Shown here: positions 50,453 to 59,762 of the stretch, piece by piece | Numbering within the stretch: position 1 is the first letter of the stretch | Layout of the letters: each line of letters starts with the position of its first letter | Origin: Villigracilis sp024434165 | Lineage (GTDB): Bacteria > Chloroflexota > Anaerolineae > Anaerolineales > Villigracilaceae | Direction of reading: 5' to 3' | Assembly (NCBI GenBank): GCA_030263665.1 | Contig: SZPK01000016.1 | Location: 1 to 64,000, forward strand | Length of the DNA stretch: 64,000 bases | Made by a program: the position numbers and the translations under genes | The notes under the pieces: generated by a model | What the model was told of the DNA's origin: nothing | Seen by the model: only the letters and a program-made list of their open reading frames with translations | Databases searched by the model: none

Positions 50453-51838
50453 ATGCAAGCCACCGTGTCTGCCATCCTTGACCACATCCATAGCCGCCGC
50501 GATGAATACCTGGCGGGCTTTTATGAATTGTTGCGATTTCGTTCCATAAGCACAGACCCAGCCTGCCGGCTCGAATTGAACCAATGCGCTCAGTGGATCG
50601 CGGATGCAGCCAGCCGCATCGGTTTGAAAAATGCCAGATTGATTCCCACAGGCGGGCAGCCGGTCGTTTACGCCGAGTGGCTTGAGGCTGGAACAAACCA
50701 GCCCACGGTTCTGTTTTACGCGCATTATGACGTCCAACCGCCTGACCCGCTTGAACTATGGGAGCATGATCCTTTTGATCCCATCCTGCGCGATGACAAA
50801 CTCTACGCTCGCGGCGTCGCCGATAATAAATCGGGAGTCTATGTCACGCTCAAGGCTTTTGAGGCGTATCTTTCCGTCGAAGGTAAATTGCCAATTAATG
50901 TAAAAGTCCTTTTTGAGGGCGAAGAGGAATCCGGCTCGCCCAGCATGGAGAGATTCCTCCTCGAAAATAAAGAACTATTGAAAGCGGATTACATGGTGGT
51001 CAACGACGGCACCAATGCCCCCGGTCAGCCTATCGTCCCGGCGGGCGTGCGAGGGATTATCAGCGGCGAAGTGAAGATTCGCGGTCCATTGCGAGACCTG
51101 CATTCCGGCTCATATGGCGGATGGGTGCAGAACCCCGCGCACGTCCTTGGGCAGATCATCGCTTCGTTCCATGAAGCCTCCGGCCGGGTTGCCATCTCAG
51201 GTTTTTACGATGGGGTGGAACCGCTCACGCCCGACGAACAGGAACTTCTCCGTATTGCCGTGGAGAATCAAGCCTTCATCGGCGAACTAATGGAAGAAAG
51301 CGGCGTAACCACCCCTTGGGCAGGGGAAGTCGCCCCGCTCGGCGAACGGATGTGGGCATTACCGTGTTTGGATATCAACGGTATTACCGCCGGGTATCAG
51401 GGAATCGGAACCAAGACCATTATCCCTGCCGAGGCGAGTTTTAAGTTTTCTGCGCGCCTGGCGCCGGGGCAGGACCCCGATCATATTGAGCGGGTTTTTG
51501 CCGATCATGTCCTGCGATTCGAAAGCGCTTACATCAAGATTTCCATCTCGTTTGAAACCAATGCTCGTGGAGTTAAAAGTATCCCGAAGGGCAGGGCCGC
51601 AGATGCCATCAATCGCGCCTTTACAGAATCCTGGGGCAGGGAACCGTTGATCTACCCCGAAGGCGGCTCTGTGCCTTTGCTTGGAATTTTCGACCGCGAT
51701 TTCAAAATGCCGATTCTTTCGATGGCATATGTCACAGGCGGGAGCGCACATTCGCCAAACGAATACATTCATGTGGATACGCTCCTGCGCGGTTTACGAT
51801 GCGCCGTTTTGTTCCTGTCCTATATGAAGAACCTGTAA
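50453..51838 (+). CDS. M20 family dipeptidase
   Basis: 461-aa zinc peptidase, M20 carnosinase/dipeptidase type. Metal motifs: FYAHYDVQPP near residue 87, ARGVADNKSG near 118, LFEGEEESGSP near 152, and the C-terminal SAHSPNEYI. The insert typical of dimerising M20 enzymes covers about 185-355. ATG at 50453 is chosen with GGAGA upstream. The 216-base gap before it holds nothing I recognise. Independent of the transporter operon. Confidence 0.92.
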   Translation: MQATVSAILDHIHSRRDEYLAGFYELLRFRSISTDPACRLELNQCAQWIADAASRIGLKNARLIPTGGQPVVYAEWLEAGTNQPTVLFYAHYDVQPPDPLELWEHDPFDPILRDDKLYARGVADNKSGVYVTLKAFEAYLSVEGKLPINVKVLFEGEEESGSPSMERFLLENKELLKADYMVVNDGTNAPGQPIVPAGVRGIISGEVKIRGPLRDLHSGSYGGWVQNPAHVLGQIIASFHEASGRVAISGFYDGVEPLTPDEQELLRIAVENQAFIGELMEESGVTTPWAGEVAPLGERMWALPCLDINGITAGYQGIGTKTIIPAEASFKFSARLAPGQDPDHIERVFADHVLRFESAYIKISISFETNARGVKSIPKGRAADAINRAFTESWGREPLIYPEGGSVPLLGIFDRDFKMPILSMAYVTGGSAHSPNEYIHVDTLLRGLRCAVLFLSYMKNL

Positions 51839-51857
51839 CATTTGATCCCATACTTCC

Positions 51858-53222
51858 ATGTTTAGATCCCTCACCTTCCTCAAAGACCGCGCCTTCCTGC
51901 GCGAAATGCTCACCATCGCGCTGCCGATCTCGTTTCAACAGCTCATCAATGCCTCGCTCAACATGATTGACGTCATCATGGTTGGGCAGTTGGGTGAAAC
52001 CTCCATTGCGGCGCTCGGGTTATCGAATCAGGTTTTCTTCGTTTTCATTCTATTGCTCTTCGGACTTACCAGCGGCATGGCGATCTTCACCGCTCAATTC
52101 TGGGGCAAGCAGGAAGTAGACCCGATCCGCAAAGTGCTGGGCATGAGCATCCTTTTCACATCCGTCATCGCCCTGGTCTTTACGCTTGCCGCAACGCTTA
52201 TGCCGCGCACCATCCTCGGCTTTTACACCGAGGATATCGAAGTCATCGAAATTGGTGCGAGTTACCTGGGCATCGTCGGGCTCTCCTACATTCCCGTCGC
52301 CATTGCCACCTCGTACATTGCGACCCTGCGCAGCATTCACCTCGTCAAACTGACGGTGCTTGCGACTGTCTCTGCTTTGATCTTCAAGACGATTCTCGGC
52401 TATATGCTGATTTTTGGAATCGGCGGACTGCCTGAAATGGGAGTTACAGGCGCAGCCATCGCCACCGCCTCCGGCTGGACTTTGGAACTGGTCCTCATCC
52501 TCATCTTTGTCTACGCCGGGAAGACTCCGCTCGCCGCCAACCCGCTGACCTTTTTCACCTTCGACTTCCCGTTTCTCTGGCGCGTGCTCAAGACCACCCT
52601 GCCCGCCCTTGCCAATGAGATGTTCTGGTCCCTGGGCATCACCACATACAACGCCATCTATGCTCGCATCGGCACGGATTCGATTGCCGCCATCAACGTC
52701 AATGCGACCATCGAAGGGCTTGGATTCGTCGTCTTCATGGGGCTGGGCAACGCCTGCGCCGTGATGGTGGGCAACCGCATCGGCGCCGGTAAAAAAGACG
52801 AAGCCTTTGAAACCGTGCGCCGCGTGATCATTCTCTGCCTGCTTTTAGCGTGGACCGTCGGCATCGTCGTCATCCTTCTGCGCGATGTCGTTGTAGGGTT
52901 GTACGATCTCTCTCCAAGCGGCGAATACAACGTGCGCATGTTGATGCTGATGATGGCGTCCGTTTTGTGGATTCGCATGTTCAATTTCTCGACCTTCATC
53001 GGCGCGATGCGCGCAGGCGGCGACACCCGCTTTGCCCTCATCATGGAAATCTGCTCCATCTGGCTGATCGGCGTACCTGCCGCCTACATTGGCGCGTTTG
53101 TCCTGAACCTGCCGGTTTATTACGTCTACCTGATGGTTGCGTTGGAGGAAATCGCCAAAGCCTTTGTCAGCGGCTGGCGGGTCTATTCCAGAAAATGGAT
53201 TCATGATCTTGTGAATGTATAA
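51858..53222 (+). CDS. MATE-family efflux transporter
   Basis: 454 aa, about 12 membrane helices in two halves. N-terminal phrase SFQQLINASLNMIDVIMVGQLGE and the middle repeat LPALANEMFWSLG fit the NorM/DinF-type MATE family. Uses a cation gradient to export drugs or metabolites; substrate unknown. Follows the dipeptidase after 19 bases and ends at a 13-bp hairpin. Confidence 0.92.
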   Translation: MFRSLTFLKDRAFLREMLTIALPISFQQLINASLNMIDVIMVGQLGETSIAALGLSNQVFFVFILLLFGLTSGMAIFTAQFWGKQEVDPIRKVLGMSILFTSVIALVFTLAATLMPRTILGFYTEDIEVIEIGASYLGIVGLSYIPVAIATSYIATLRSIHLVKLTVLATVSALIFKTILGYMLIFGIGGLPEMGVTGAAIATASGWTLELVLILIFVYAGKTPLAANPLTFFTFDFPFLWRVLKTTLPALANEMFWSLGITTYNAIYARIGTDSIAAINVNATIEGLGFVVFMGLGNACAVMVGNRIGAGKKDEAFETVRRVIILCLLLAWTVGIVVILLRDVVVGLYDLSPSGEYNVRMLMLMMASVLWIRMFNFSTFIGAMRAGGDTRFALIMEICSIWLIGVPAAYIGAFVLNLPVYYVYLMVALEEIAKAFVSGWRVYSRKWIHDLVNV

Positions 53223-53254
53223 AATATCGGGACACGTTCCTGTGTCCCGATATT
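53223..53254. terminator. Bidirectional terminator between MATE and lycopene cyclase
   Basis: AATATCGGGACAC (53223-53235) pairs perfectly with GTGTCCCGATATT (53242-53254). It lies between two converging genes and starts inside the MATE stop region. The stem ends are A/T-rich on both strands. Confidence 0.65.
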
Positions 53255-53256
53255 CG

Positions 53257-54051
53257 TCAAGGCAATCCCCTGAATTTGCTCGCCTTCCAGTCTGAGAGCC
53301 GCTGCCCGCCAATGTTGGAGAGCAGGAGCGTCATGCCAAAGCCGATGAGGAGGTTGGTGATGAAAAAGAAAAGGACTTCCTCCAGCGGCAGGATGCCAAA
53401 GAAGAGAACGCCGGTCGTTTGTTCTTTCGAAATAGACCAGGTGGTGTCTGTCAGGGCGACAATATCCATCAACGAGAGATACAAGCCGGGGACGAAGACA
53501 GCGGCGAAAACCAGTTTGCGGTGATGCCAGAGGATATCCGCGCCGTATAGCATTTGCGGGAAGATGGCGGGCAGCGCCCAGAAAAGGATGATGGAGAGGT
53601 AGGTCCACTCGACGGGACCGAGGAAGAATTGCCAGGTGAAGAACAGCCAAAGAATGACAAGTACACAAGTAGACAGGTACACAAGTAAGCGGTTGCGTTT
53701 GAATTCCTGTTTCGGTTCGGGGATGCGCCTTGCAAGGAACCACCACCACAACCCGGCAAGGACTGTTTCCAGCACAAAGAAGGTATATTCTTCGATGGGC
53801 ACGTAGCCGATTACGATGCCGGTCACGAGATTTGGGTTGTAATACCAGACGCCTGTGGCTACGAGGTAGTTATCCCAGGGCGTGGTGTAAACGACGGCGA
53901 GGATCACATGGACGAGGATCGCCGTCCATACTACTTTGCCGTTCTTAAAGCCGGGGGTCGGGCGGTTGTTTTTATTGTCCCACCATGCGATGATGAGAAA
54001 GACAAGGATGGGAATTACGAGAAAGCGTAGAAGAAAGCCGAAGTAAGTCAT
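53257..54051 (-). CDS. Lycopene cyclase (CrtYc-CrtYd-fusion type)
   Basis: 264-aa membrane protein with about seven helices and two copies of the lycopene cyclase domain: PWDNYLVATGVWYYN and YVPIEEYTFFVLET in the first (residues 60-100), ILPLEEVLFFFITNLLI in the second (near 225). The P-x-E-E motifs are thought to be catalytic. Fused-domain cyclases make beta-carotene from lycopene in archaea, some Bacteroidota and Chloroflexota. It ends the carotenoid cluster, 123 bases after the P450 gene; the gap has a degenerate repeat, so it may have its own promoter. Confidence 0.88.
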   Translation of the reverse strand: MTYFGFLLRFLVIPILVFLIIAWWDNKNNRPTPGFKNGKVVWTAILVHVILAVVYTTPWDNYLVATGVWYYNPNLVTGIVIGYVPIEEYTFFVLETVLAGLWWWFLARRIPEPKQEFKRNRLLVYLSTCVLVILWLFFTWQFFLGPVEWTYLSIILFWALPAIFPQMLYGADILWHHRKLVFAAVFVPGLYLSLMDIVALTDTTWSISKEQTTGVLFFGILPLEEVLFFFITNLLIGFGMTLLLSNIGGQRLSDWKASKFRGLP

Positions 54052-54067
54052 AGTAGTCTGTTAGTCG

Positions 54068-54118
54068 CTTGGTTTGATGGTCGGGTAGTTGGGTAGTCGG
54101 ATAGTCCGATGGTCGCTT
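54068..54118. repeat. Degenerate tandem repeat (CGACTATC/CGGACTA type)
   Basis: Roughly five units of 8-10 bases (GGTCGGGTAGTT, GGGTAGTCGG, ATAGTCCGAT and so on) between the lycopene cyclase and P450 genes. A shorter similar stretch lies near 29494-29520. Confidence 0.5.
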
Positions 54119-54174
54119 GGATAAATTCACGTTTCACTTTTTACTGATCACTGGCTGCTGGTCATTGCACACTG

Positions 54175-55425
54175 TTACTTCCTTCGCTTCACCTTCATCC
54201 TCACACCCGGTCTGGGTTCCAATGTTGCGCCCATGTGTGCGCGGATGGGATGACCGGTAAATTCAAAACGAAAGTTCTTGAGCAAATGCGCGATGACGAT
54301 CCGCGCCTCAGCCTGACCAAACGCCGCACCGATACAAGAACGGGGTCCGCCGCCGAAGGGGATGTAACTCATAGGCGGAGTTTTCCGTCCGTGAGCGAAA
54401 CGATCGGGGCAGAATTGCTCGGCATTTTCCCAGATATCCGGGTCGCGGTGGGTGAGGTAGATGGAGTAGAACATCCGCTCACCGGCAGGAATGTTGCCCT
54501 CCGCAAATTCGATTTCTTGAGCCACACGCCGATTGCCGATGTGAATGGGCGGATACAATCGCAGCGATTCCTTGATGACGTTTTCCAGCAATTGATATTT
54601 GCCTTCCGCGCGGTCAATTTCCAGCAACACTTTTTCATGGATTTCAGGATGCTGTCCCAGCAGGGCAAATGTCCAGGCGAACAAAGCGGTGGATGTATCG
54701 TGCCCGGCGATGAGCATGGTCAACATCTGGTCGCGGATGACCGCGTCGCTGAGTCTGGCATCAATCAGGTGTTGCAGGAAATCCTCAACCCTTCTTTCCT
54801 CTTTCCTTCTTTCTTCGATAATCCCAAACAAATAATCATCAATCACCTTCAACGACTTTCCATACCCAAAGCGCGGCATCTTTCGCCAAAGGATCCATGC
54901 GCCGGGCGAAATATATTGGATGGTCTTCAGAATCGGATTCCATATCTTTGGAATGTCGTTCCATGCGTCTTTGTTGAACAGGGTCTGCATGATAATGAGC
55001 AGGGCGATCTTACGCCCTTCGACCAGCATATCCACAGTCTGACCATCCTGCCATGTGGACATGACTCGTTCGGTCTGCCCAATCATCATCTCGGTGTATT
55101 TCGCTAACTGCGACGGATGAAAAGGCGTTTCCATCAAACTGCGATAGTGATCGTGTTCGTCGCCGTCAGTTACCAATATCCCGCGTTGAAGCAGGTCAGT
55201 GACGGGGTCGGTGTTGCGCCACAATAATTTATCTCGATCTGTGACCAGAACTTTCCGCGCCGCTTCGGGACCGAAGACCACATACGGACGAAAGCCGGGA
55301 ATCGGAATTTGAAAGAAACGCCCAACATATTCCGCCATCACCTTTAGCGGACCCAACGGAGAGCCTTCCTGTATCAACGAGCGCAATGCGGCGCGACCGA
55401 GCTCGGGGGAAATAATTTGCTTCAT
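54175..55425 (-). CDS. Cytochrome P450 of the carotenoid cluster
   Basis: 416-aa haem monooxygenase. I-helix AGHDTSTALFAWTF near residue 245, ExxR motif ESLRLYP, and haem Cys in FGGGPRSCIGAAFGQAEA near 363. No signal anchor, as in bacterial class I P450s. Related to CYP175-type beta-carotene hydroxylases of Thermus; with the lycopene cyclase it may make hydroxylated carotenoids such as zeaxanthin (inference). ATG at 55425 overlaps the photolyase stop by four bases and has AAGG upstream, so I prefer it to an upstream start. Confidence 0.88.
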   Translation of the reverse strand: MKQIISPELGRAALRSLIQEGSPLGPLKVMAEYVGRFFQIPIPGFRPYVVFGPEAARKVLVTDRDKLLWRNTDPVTDLLQRGILVTDGDEHDHYRSLMETPFHPSQLAKYTEMMIGQTERVMSTWQDGQTVDMLVEGRKIALLIIMQTLFNKDAWNDIPKIWNPILKTIQYISPGAWILWRKMPRFGYGKSLKVIDDYLFGIIEERRKEERRVEDFLQHLIDARLSDAVIRDQMLTMLIAGHDTSTALFAWTFALLGQHPEIHEKVLLEIDRAEGKYQLLENVIKESLRLYPPIHIGNRRVAQEIEFAEGNIPAGERMFYSIYLTHRDPDIWENAEQFCPDRFAHGRKTPPMSYIPFGGGPRSCIGAAFGQAEARIVIAHLLKNFRFEFTGHPIRAHMGATLEPRPGVRMKVKRRK

Positions 55426-56768
55426 GCCTTGCCTTTTGAAATGCTGTATGCCGTCAATGTCCGTTCTTTTACAATGTCGCGGTTTACGATCGGCTCCGCC
55501 GGGTAACCGGCGATTTTCAAACCAAATTTCCACGGCGCGTGGATTTGCTTCGCATTTACTCTGCGCAGTTCGGGAATCCATTTTCGGATGTAATCTCCGT
55601 TCGGGTCAAACTTCTGGGACTGCAAAACGGGGTTGAAAATGCGAAAATATGGCGCGGCATCGGTGCCTGTTCCCGCCGTCCATTGCCAGCCGCCGTTGTT
55701 GGGGGCGATGTCGCCGTCGAGTAAATTCTGCATGAACCATTTTTCGCCCCAGCGCCAATCAACCAGCAAATCCTTGACTAAAAACGATGCGGCGATCATG
55801 CGCGCGCGGTTGTGCATCCAGCCGGTTTCTTGGAGTTGCCGCATCGCCGCATCCACCACCGGGATGCCTGTTTCGCCCCTCTTCCACGCTTCGAACTCTG
55901 ACAGGTTGTTCCGCCATGGGATGCGCGCCAGCGCCGGGTTGAAAGATGTTTTGGCAACCTGCGGGAAGTGATACAGAATTTGAATGTAGAATTCGCGCCA
56001 GATCAGTTCGTTGAGCCAGGTTTCTGCGCCTTTTGGGTTGGAAGGTTGCAGGTTGAAGGTTGCAAGGCGAACGGCTTGACGCAGCCCCAGCATCCCAAAG
56101 CGGATGTAGGGTGAGAGGGAGGAGGTGCCGTCCAGGTCGAGGCGGTTGCGGTGGTTGTGGTAATTGGTAATTGGTAAATTGGCAAATTGGTCGAGGCGGC
56201 GCAGGGCTTCCGCTTCACCGGCTGGGAAGATGGGGTTGGATGTGAATTCGGGCAGGGGTTCGGTGCAAATTCCCGTCGGGGTGTTCAGAGTTTCTGGAGC
56301 AGGGCGAATATTGAGATTTGGCAACTTCGCTTTCCACACTCTGGAATACGGCGTGTACACCGTGTACGGTCTGCCATCCTGTTTGAGAATAGCGTGGGGA
56401 TGGTGGACGGTCTGACCTTGAACCAGTTTCAGCGGCAGGAGTTTTTGAATGAGCGCGTCGCGATTGCGGGCGTAGGGCGTGAAATCCTCCTCGGCGTAAA
56501 TGGCTTCGGCTTTGACTTCATCCAAAAGTTGACGCAGCGCATCAATGGGCTTTCCCTTGCGAACGACGAGATACGAATTTCGTTTGCGTAAATCGTTATC
56601 TAATGCGGATAAGCCTTCGTACAGAAAACTCTTTCGGCACGGGGATGAGACATCGAATGCTGGGTCGAGGATAAAGACTGGAAGCGCTGAACCAGCCGAG
56701 AGCGCCGCTTGAAGCGCAGGGTTATCCGCGAGCCGCAGGTCGCGCCGAATCCACCAGATCGAAGTCAT
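55422..56768 (-). CDS. phrB: Deoxyribodipyrimidine photolyase (class I)
   Basis: Light-driven repair of cyclobutane pyrimidine dimers. 448 aa: antenna-domain start WWIRRDLRLADNPAL, FAD-domain phrases ELIWREFYIQILYHFP near residue 262, GIPVVDAAMRQLQETGWMHN near 310 and GGWQWTAGTGTDAAPYFR near 370. N- and C-terminal Trp-triad regions look intact. Two short repeat-like stretches are read in frame (56034-56068 and 56161-56190). Overlaps both neighbouring genes by four bases; its presence in a CarH-type cluster fits light protection. Confidence 0.95.
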   Translation of the reverse strand: MTSIWWIRRDLRLADNPALQAALSAGSALPVFILDPAFDVSSPCRKSFLYEGLSALDNDLRKRNSYLVVRKGKPIDALRQLLDEVKAEAIYAEEDFTPYARNRDALIQKLLPLKLVQGQTVHHPHAILKQDGRPYTVYTPYSRVWKAKLPNLNIRPAPETLNTPTGICTEPLPEFTSNPIFPAGEAEALRRLDQFANLPITNYHNHRNRLDLDGTSSLSPYIRFGMLGLRQAVRLATFNLQPSNPKGAETWLNELIWREFYIQILYHFPQVAKTSFNPALARIPWRNNLSEFEAWKRGETGIPVVDAAMRQLQETGWMHNRARMIAASFLVKDLLVDWRWGEKWFMQNLLDGDIAPNNGGWQWTAGTGTDAAPYFRIFNPVLQSQKFDPNGDYIRKWIPELRRVNAKQIHAPWKFGLKIAGYPAEPIVNRDIVKERTLTAYSISKGKA

Positions 56769-57433
56769 GCAGTTTGCGGGGCGAGTTTCGAATCATCCAG
56801 CCACATCACGCGGACGAGAGCGTGGGTGACGGCGGGTTTGTCGTTGATGCGCAGCGTGACATACCCCTGGCGGTTCAGGTCGAGATGACCTTTGTTGCTT
56901 GCCGAGTCGCTGAAATCAAGCGAGCCATAGCCGCGAATTTTGGTGTTTCCGAAAAGCGAGAGCGCCAGTTCGCTGGTGAGAGTGCCTTTTAGTTCGGCTG
57001 CATAGGCTTTGGATCGGAAGGTGAAGGTGGAGGGGGCGGGCATGCCCAAACCGCGCAAGCCGATGGTAGTTCCGAGGATGGTTTCGGCGCCTTCGAAGAT
57101 ATCGCCGTTGTTCATTTCGGCGGAATAGGCGATACGGTAGGCGGGCGAACGGCTGATCAATTTTGCCGTGACGTTTGCACCTGTGACCGGGTCACGCTCG
57201 CTGACGGCTTCGCCGAGGTTGTTGAAGTTCGGCTGATAATAGGCGCGTCCGAACGAAGTGGCAGAAGCGACGGCATACATCGCAACCGCTTCGAGCGCGT
57301 TGACGGTCTCGTGCGCTTCGAGCATATTCGCGGCTTGGACCAGCCACTCGGTTTTGTGCATTCGCCGAACGATGTACCCCAAAAGCGTGATGCCCTCAGG
57401 TGGCAGTTCGTAGCGCAGTGTGTCTATTAACAT
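56765..57433 (-). CDS. Unknown protein of the carotenoid/photolyase operon
   Basis: 222 aa, mostly soluble, not recognised. It starts MLIDTLRYELPPEGITLLGY, has a helical part up to about residue 65, and a beta-rich rest with Phe/Gly repeats (LGTTIGLRGLGMPAP, GNTKIRGYGSLDF). ATG at 57433 has AAGGAA upstream. It ends in a four-base overlap with photolyase and follows the DUF3159-like gene by 47 bases. Could be a lipid- or pigment-binding protein; that is a guess. Confidence 0.7.
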   Translation of the reverse strand: MLIDTLRYELPPEGITLLGYIVRRMHKTEWLVQAANMLEAHETVNALEAVAMYAVASATSFGRAYYQPNFNNLGEAVSERDPVTGANVTAKLISRSPAYRIAYSAEMNNGDIFEGAETILGTTIGLRGLGMPAPSTFTFRSKAYAAELKGTLTSELALSLFGNTKIRGYGSLDFSDSASNKGHLDLNRQGYVTLRINDKPAVTHALVRVMWLDDSKLAPQTA

Positions 57434-57480
57434 AACGATTCCTTGTTCGATTAACTTGGGTCTACTATTATTGGTTTGAT

Positions 57481-58155
57481 TCAAAACCCCCGCCTCTGGC
57501 CGGACCAGGGAGCGGGCGCATCGTTCTGAAATTCTTCCACGCTGGGACCTCGCAGCTGCGCGAGTCGCCACGTGCCGTAAAGGTAACTGAGGATGAGCAG
57601 GGCGATGGTTGCAGGCCAGCCCGTCAGTGTGTTGACCAGGGCGAGTTCATTCACAGCGTTGCCTTGAAAGAGCGATACTTGCCAGAATAATTTCGCTGCA
57701 AAATAGATGAGCCAGGCTGTTGTCACTTCGGTATAAGCGGGGCGGACGCGGTCGTGCCAGTACCAGTCGAGCGGCCAGCGGCGGGCTAGATAACTAGTCC
57801 AAGCCACGATTGGCTTGCGGATAATCAGGCTTACAAGAGCGAGGGCGACGGTCAGCCCGCCGTTGACGATACTTGGGAGGAAAAAGCCCTCCGAACGTCC
57901 GAGCAGAAACGCAAGCGCAATGGCGAGAGCAACGCTTCCCAGTCCTGCGAGCGCATAGACTATGGACTCTCCGCGACGGAGGCGCAGGATCGCGATCACG
58001 AACGAGAGTCCGAGTGCGCTGATCATCGCGGCGGTAAAGCCAGCCAGCCCGTTCAGCAGGAGGAAAAATATCGGCGGCAGAATCGTGTCGAGCAAGCCGA
58101 CCCTACCTGTCACGGCGCGGAATTCCTCCAGCAGTTCGCGCGCCTTGTCAGGCAT
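57481..58155 (-). CDS. DUF3159-like membrane protein
   Basis: 224 aa with five to six hydrophobic segments in three pairs. N-terminal helix (residues 1-20) then phrases such as PPIFFLLLNGLAGFTAAMISA. The pattern and the WYWHDRVRPAYTEVTTAWLI block resemble DUF3159 proteins of actinobacteria. Eight-base overlap with the DUF1475 gene. Function unknown. Confidence 0.65.
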   Translation of the reverse strand: MPDKARELLEEFRAVTGRVGLLDTILPPIFFLLLNGLAGFTAAMISALGLSFVIAILRLRRGESIVYALAGLGSVALAIALAFLLGRSEGFFLPSIVNGGLTVALALVSLIIRKPIVAWTSYLARRWPLDWYWHDRVRPAYTEVTTAWLIYFAAKLFWQVSLFQGNAVNELALVNTLTGWPATIALLILSYLYGTWRLAQLRGPSVEEFQNDAPAPWSGQRRGF

Positions 58156-58474
58156 GTTTGCCCATCCAGAATTTTCGCCAGTCGCCGTTGCTGGATTGCA
58201 GGGCGAGGAAGGCGTAGAGCGCGCCGGTGAAGAATCCCAGCACCATCATGGCAATCGTCCACAGGATGGCAACAGGCAGGGACTTCTCACGGTAGATGAT
58301 CCACATTGAGAAAAGCGTAAAGCCCACGTACAAGTCCACGAGCGAGACGATACCCCACGGCATGGATGTGAGTTGACTGCCTTCGCCAGAAAAGTCACCG
58401 ATGGTGAAGCCGTAGATGAGAACGACGGTCATGGCGAGCACGCCGAAAAGAGAAACGATCTTTGCGATTTTCAT
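58148..58474 (-). CDS. DUF1475 membrane protein
   Basis: 108 aa with three hydrophobic segments; MPWGIVSLVDLYVGFTLFSMWI near residue 38 is the DUF1475 hallmark. Function unknown, but DUF1475 genes are seen with light-regulated carotenoid genes in several bacteria. Overlaps both neighbours. Confidence 0.75.
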   Translation of the reverse strand: MKIAKIVSLFGVLAMTVVLIYGFTIGDFSGEGSQLTSMPWGIVSLVDLYVGFTLFSMWIIYREKSLPVAILWTIAMMVLGFFTGALYAFLALQSSNGDWRKFWMGKHA

Positions 58475-58818
58475 TACAGCACCAGAATGATTCCGAAGAC
58501 GATTTCTACTGCGAGGCTGATCCAGTTGGATTGGACGGAAGACTTATCCACAAAGATCGAGATGAGACGCACGGCGGCGATGGCGAGGTACATGATGCCG
58601 AGCATTTGGTAGGTCTCGCGTGTTGCGAGGACGAATACGGCAATGCCGAGTCCGATGAACAGCCCACCGAGAATGGAGCGGATCTCGGTGATGCCGCGCC
58701 CATCGGGAGCGGTCAACCCCGTAAAACCTTGCACATTGCGTGGAGCAAAAAGGGAGAGTAACCCCGTCCCGATGGTGAGGACGACGGCAACAAATTGAAG
58801 GGCTTTGAGGATGTTCAT
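58474..58818 (-). CDS. DUF4345-type small membrane protein
   Basis: 114 aa with four hydrophobic helices; GRGITEIRSILGGLFIGLG near residue 40 matches the DUF4345 pattern. ATG at 58818 has AGGA upstream and overlaps the DUF1295 stop by four bases; a GTG 18 bases upstream is a weaker alternative. Function unknown. Confidence 0.7.
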   Translation of the reverse strand: MNILKALQFVAVVLTIGTGLLSLFAPRNVQGFTGLTAPDGRGITEIRSILGGLFIGLGIAVFVLATRETYQMLGIMYLAIAAVRLISIFVDKSSVQSNWISLAVEIVFGIILVL

Positions 58819-59708
58819 GATTTTCCTAACTTCCACAATTTGGGAATCAATACGGGCGTAGATTTCTTATACGCTTCATAATCCGCCTGCCCGCCCCATT
58901 TTTGTTCGGCTTTCTTTTGGAGCAGGGGAATGCCGCTGATGCGGGTGAGCAGGATTGCGACGAAGAGCGGCGAAATCAACGCGACCCATGCCCAGCCTTG
59001 CAGGACAGGCATGGCGATGAGGGCGATACCGATCCACAAAACGATTTCGCCGAAGTAGTTGGGATGACGCGAGCGCGACCATAACCCGGTTTGGATGAAT
59101 TTACCTTTGTTGGCGGGATCGGCGTTGAAACGGCTTTTCTGCGAGTCGGCGACGACTTCGATAATGAAGCCGGAGAGCCAGACCAGAAAACCGACGATGG
59201 CGAAGGCGTCCAGCTCTTTGCGCGTTGTGGCGGTGATGGCGACCAGCGCGGCGGCAAGCGTGAATGTGACCCATAAGCCCTGGATCGTCCATGTGTTGAG
59301 GAAGCGGATAAAGGATGGTTTGATCTCGTCGAAGCGGTCGTCCCTGCCTGCTTTTTGAATGCGGCTGAACAGGAACGTCCCAAGCCGGATCGCCCAAACG
59401 ACGACCAATACTGTGAGCAGAATCGAACGCGCATCGGGAGCGACGCTGTAGCGGCTGTAACAAAGCGAGACGCCGATGACGCTGATGTAGGTGATGCTTC
59501 CCGTCAGGTCGAAGAATTTTTCGGTCTGGAAGATATAGGCGGGGATGAAGACCAGCCACTGAATCAGGAATGCCAGCGCGACGGCGATGGCGAAGACGGG
59601 GACGCCGCCGAAAGTGACGCTTCCCTGACTCCCTGCTAACGCCACGAGCCAGCCGATCAGGATCAATATTGGGAATATGACGAACGAAGTACGGTCTGTT
59701 GATTTCAT
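58815..59708 (-). CDS. DUF1295 / steroid 5-alpha-reductase-like membrane protein
   Basis: 297 aa with about seven helices. The C-terminal GLWSRSRHPNYFGEIVLWIG near residue 212 is the signature of the DUF1295/ICMT/5-alpha-reductase superfamily, which reduces or methylates lipid substrates with NADPH or SAM. A role in modifying an isoprenoid or carotenoid fits the location, but is not shown. Lies 54 bases after the CarH-like gene. Confidence 0.82.
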   Translation of the reverse strand: MKSTDRTSFVIFPILILIGWLVALAGSQGSVTFGGVPVFAIAVALAFLIQWLVFIPAYIFQTEKFFDLTGSITYISVIGVSLCYSRYSVAPDARSILLTVLVVVWAIRLGTFLFSRIQKAGRDDRFDEIKPSFIRFLNTWTIQGLWVTFTLAAALVAITATTRKELDAFAIVGFLVWLSGFIIEVVADSQKSRFNADPANKGKFIQTGLWSRSRHPNYFGEIVLWIGIALIAMPVLQGWAWVALISPLFVAILLTRISGIPLLQKKAEQKWGGQADYEAYKKSTPVLIPKLWKLGKS

Positions 59709-59762
59709 GTTTTCCTTGTTTGTGTCGGCGGAACGCTAGAGGGACACGCAAGCGAACGTGTT

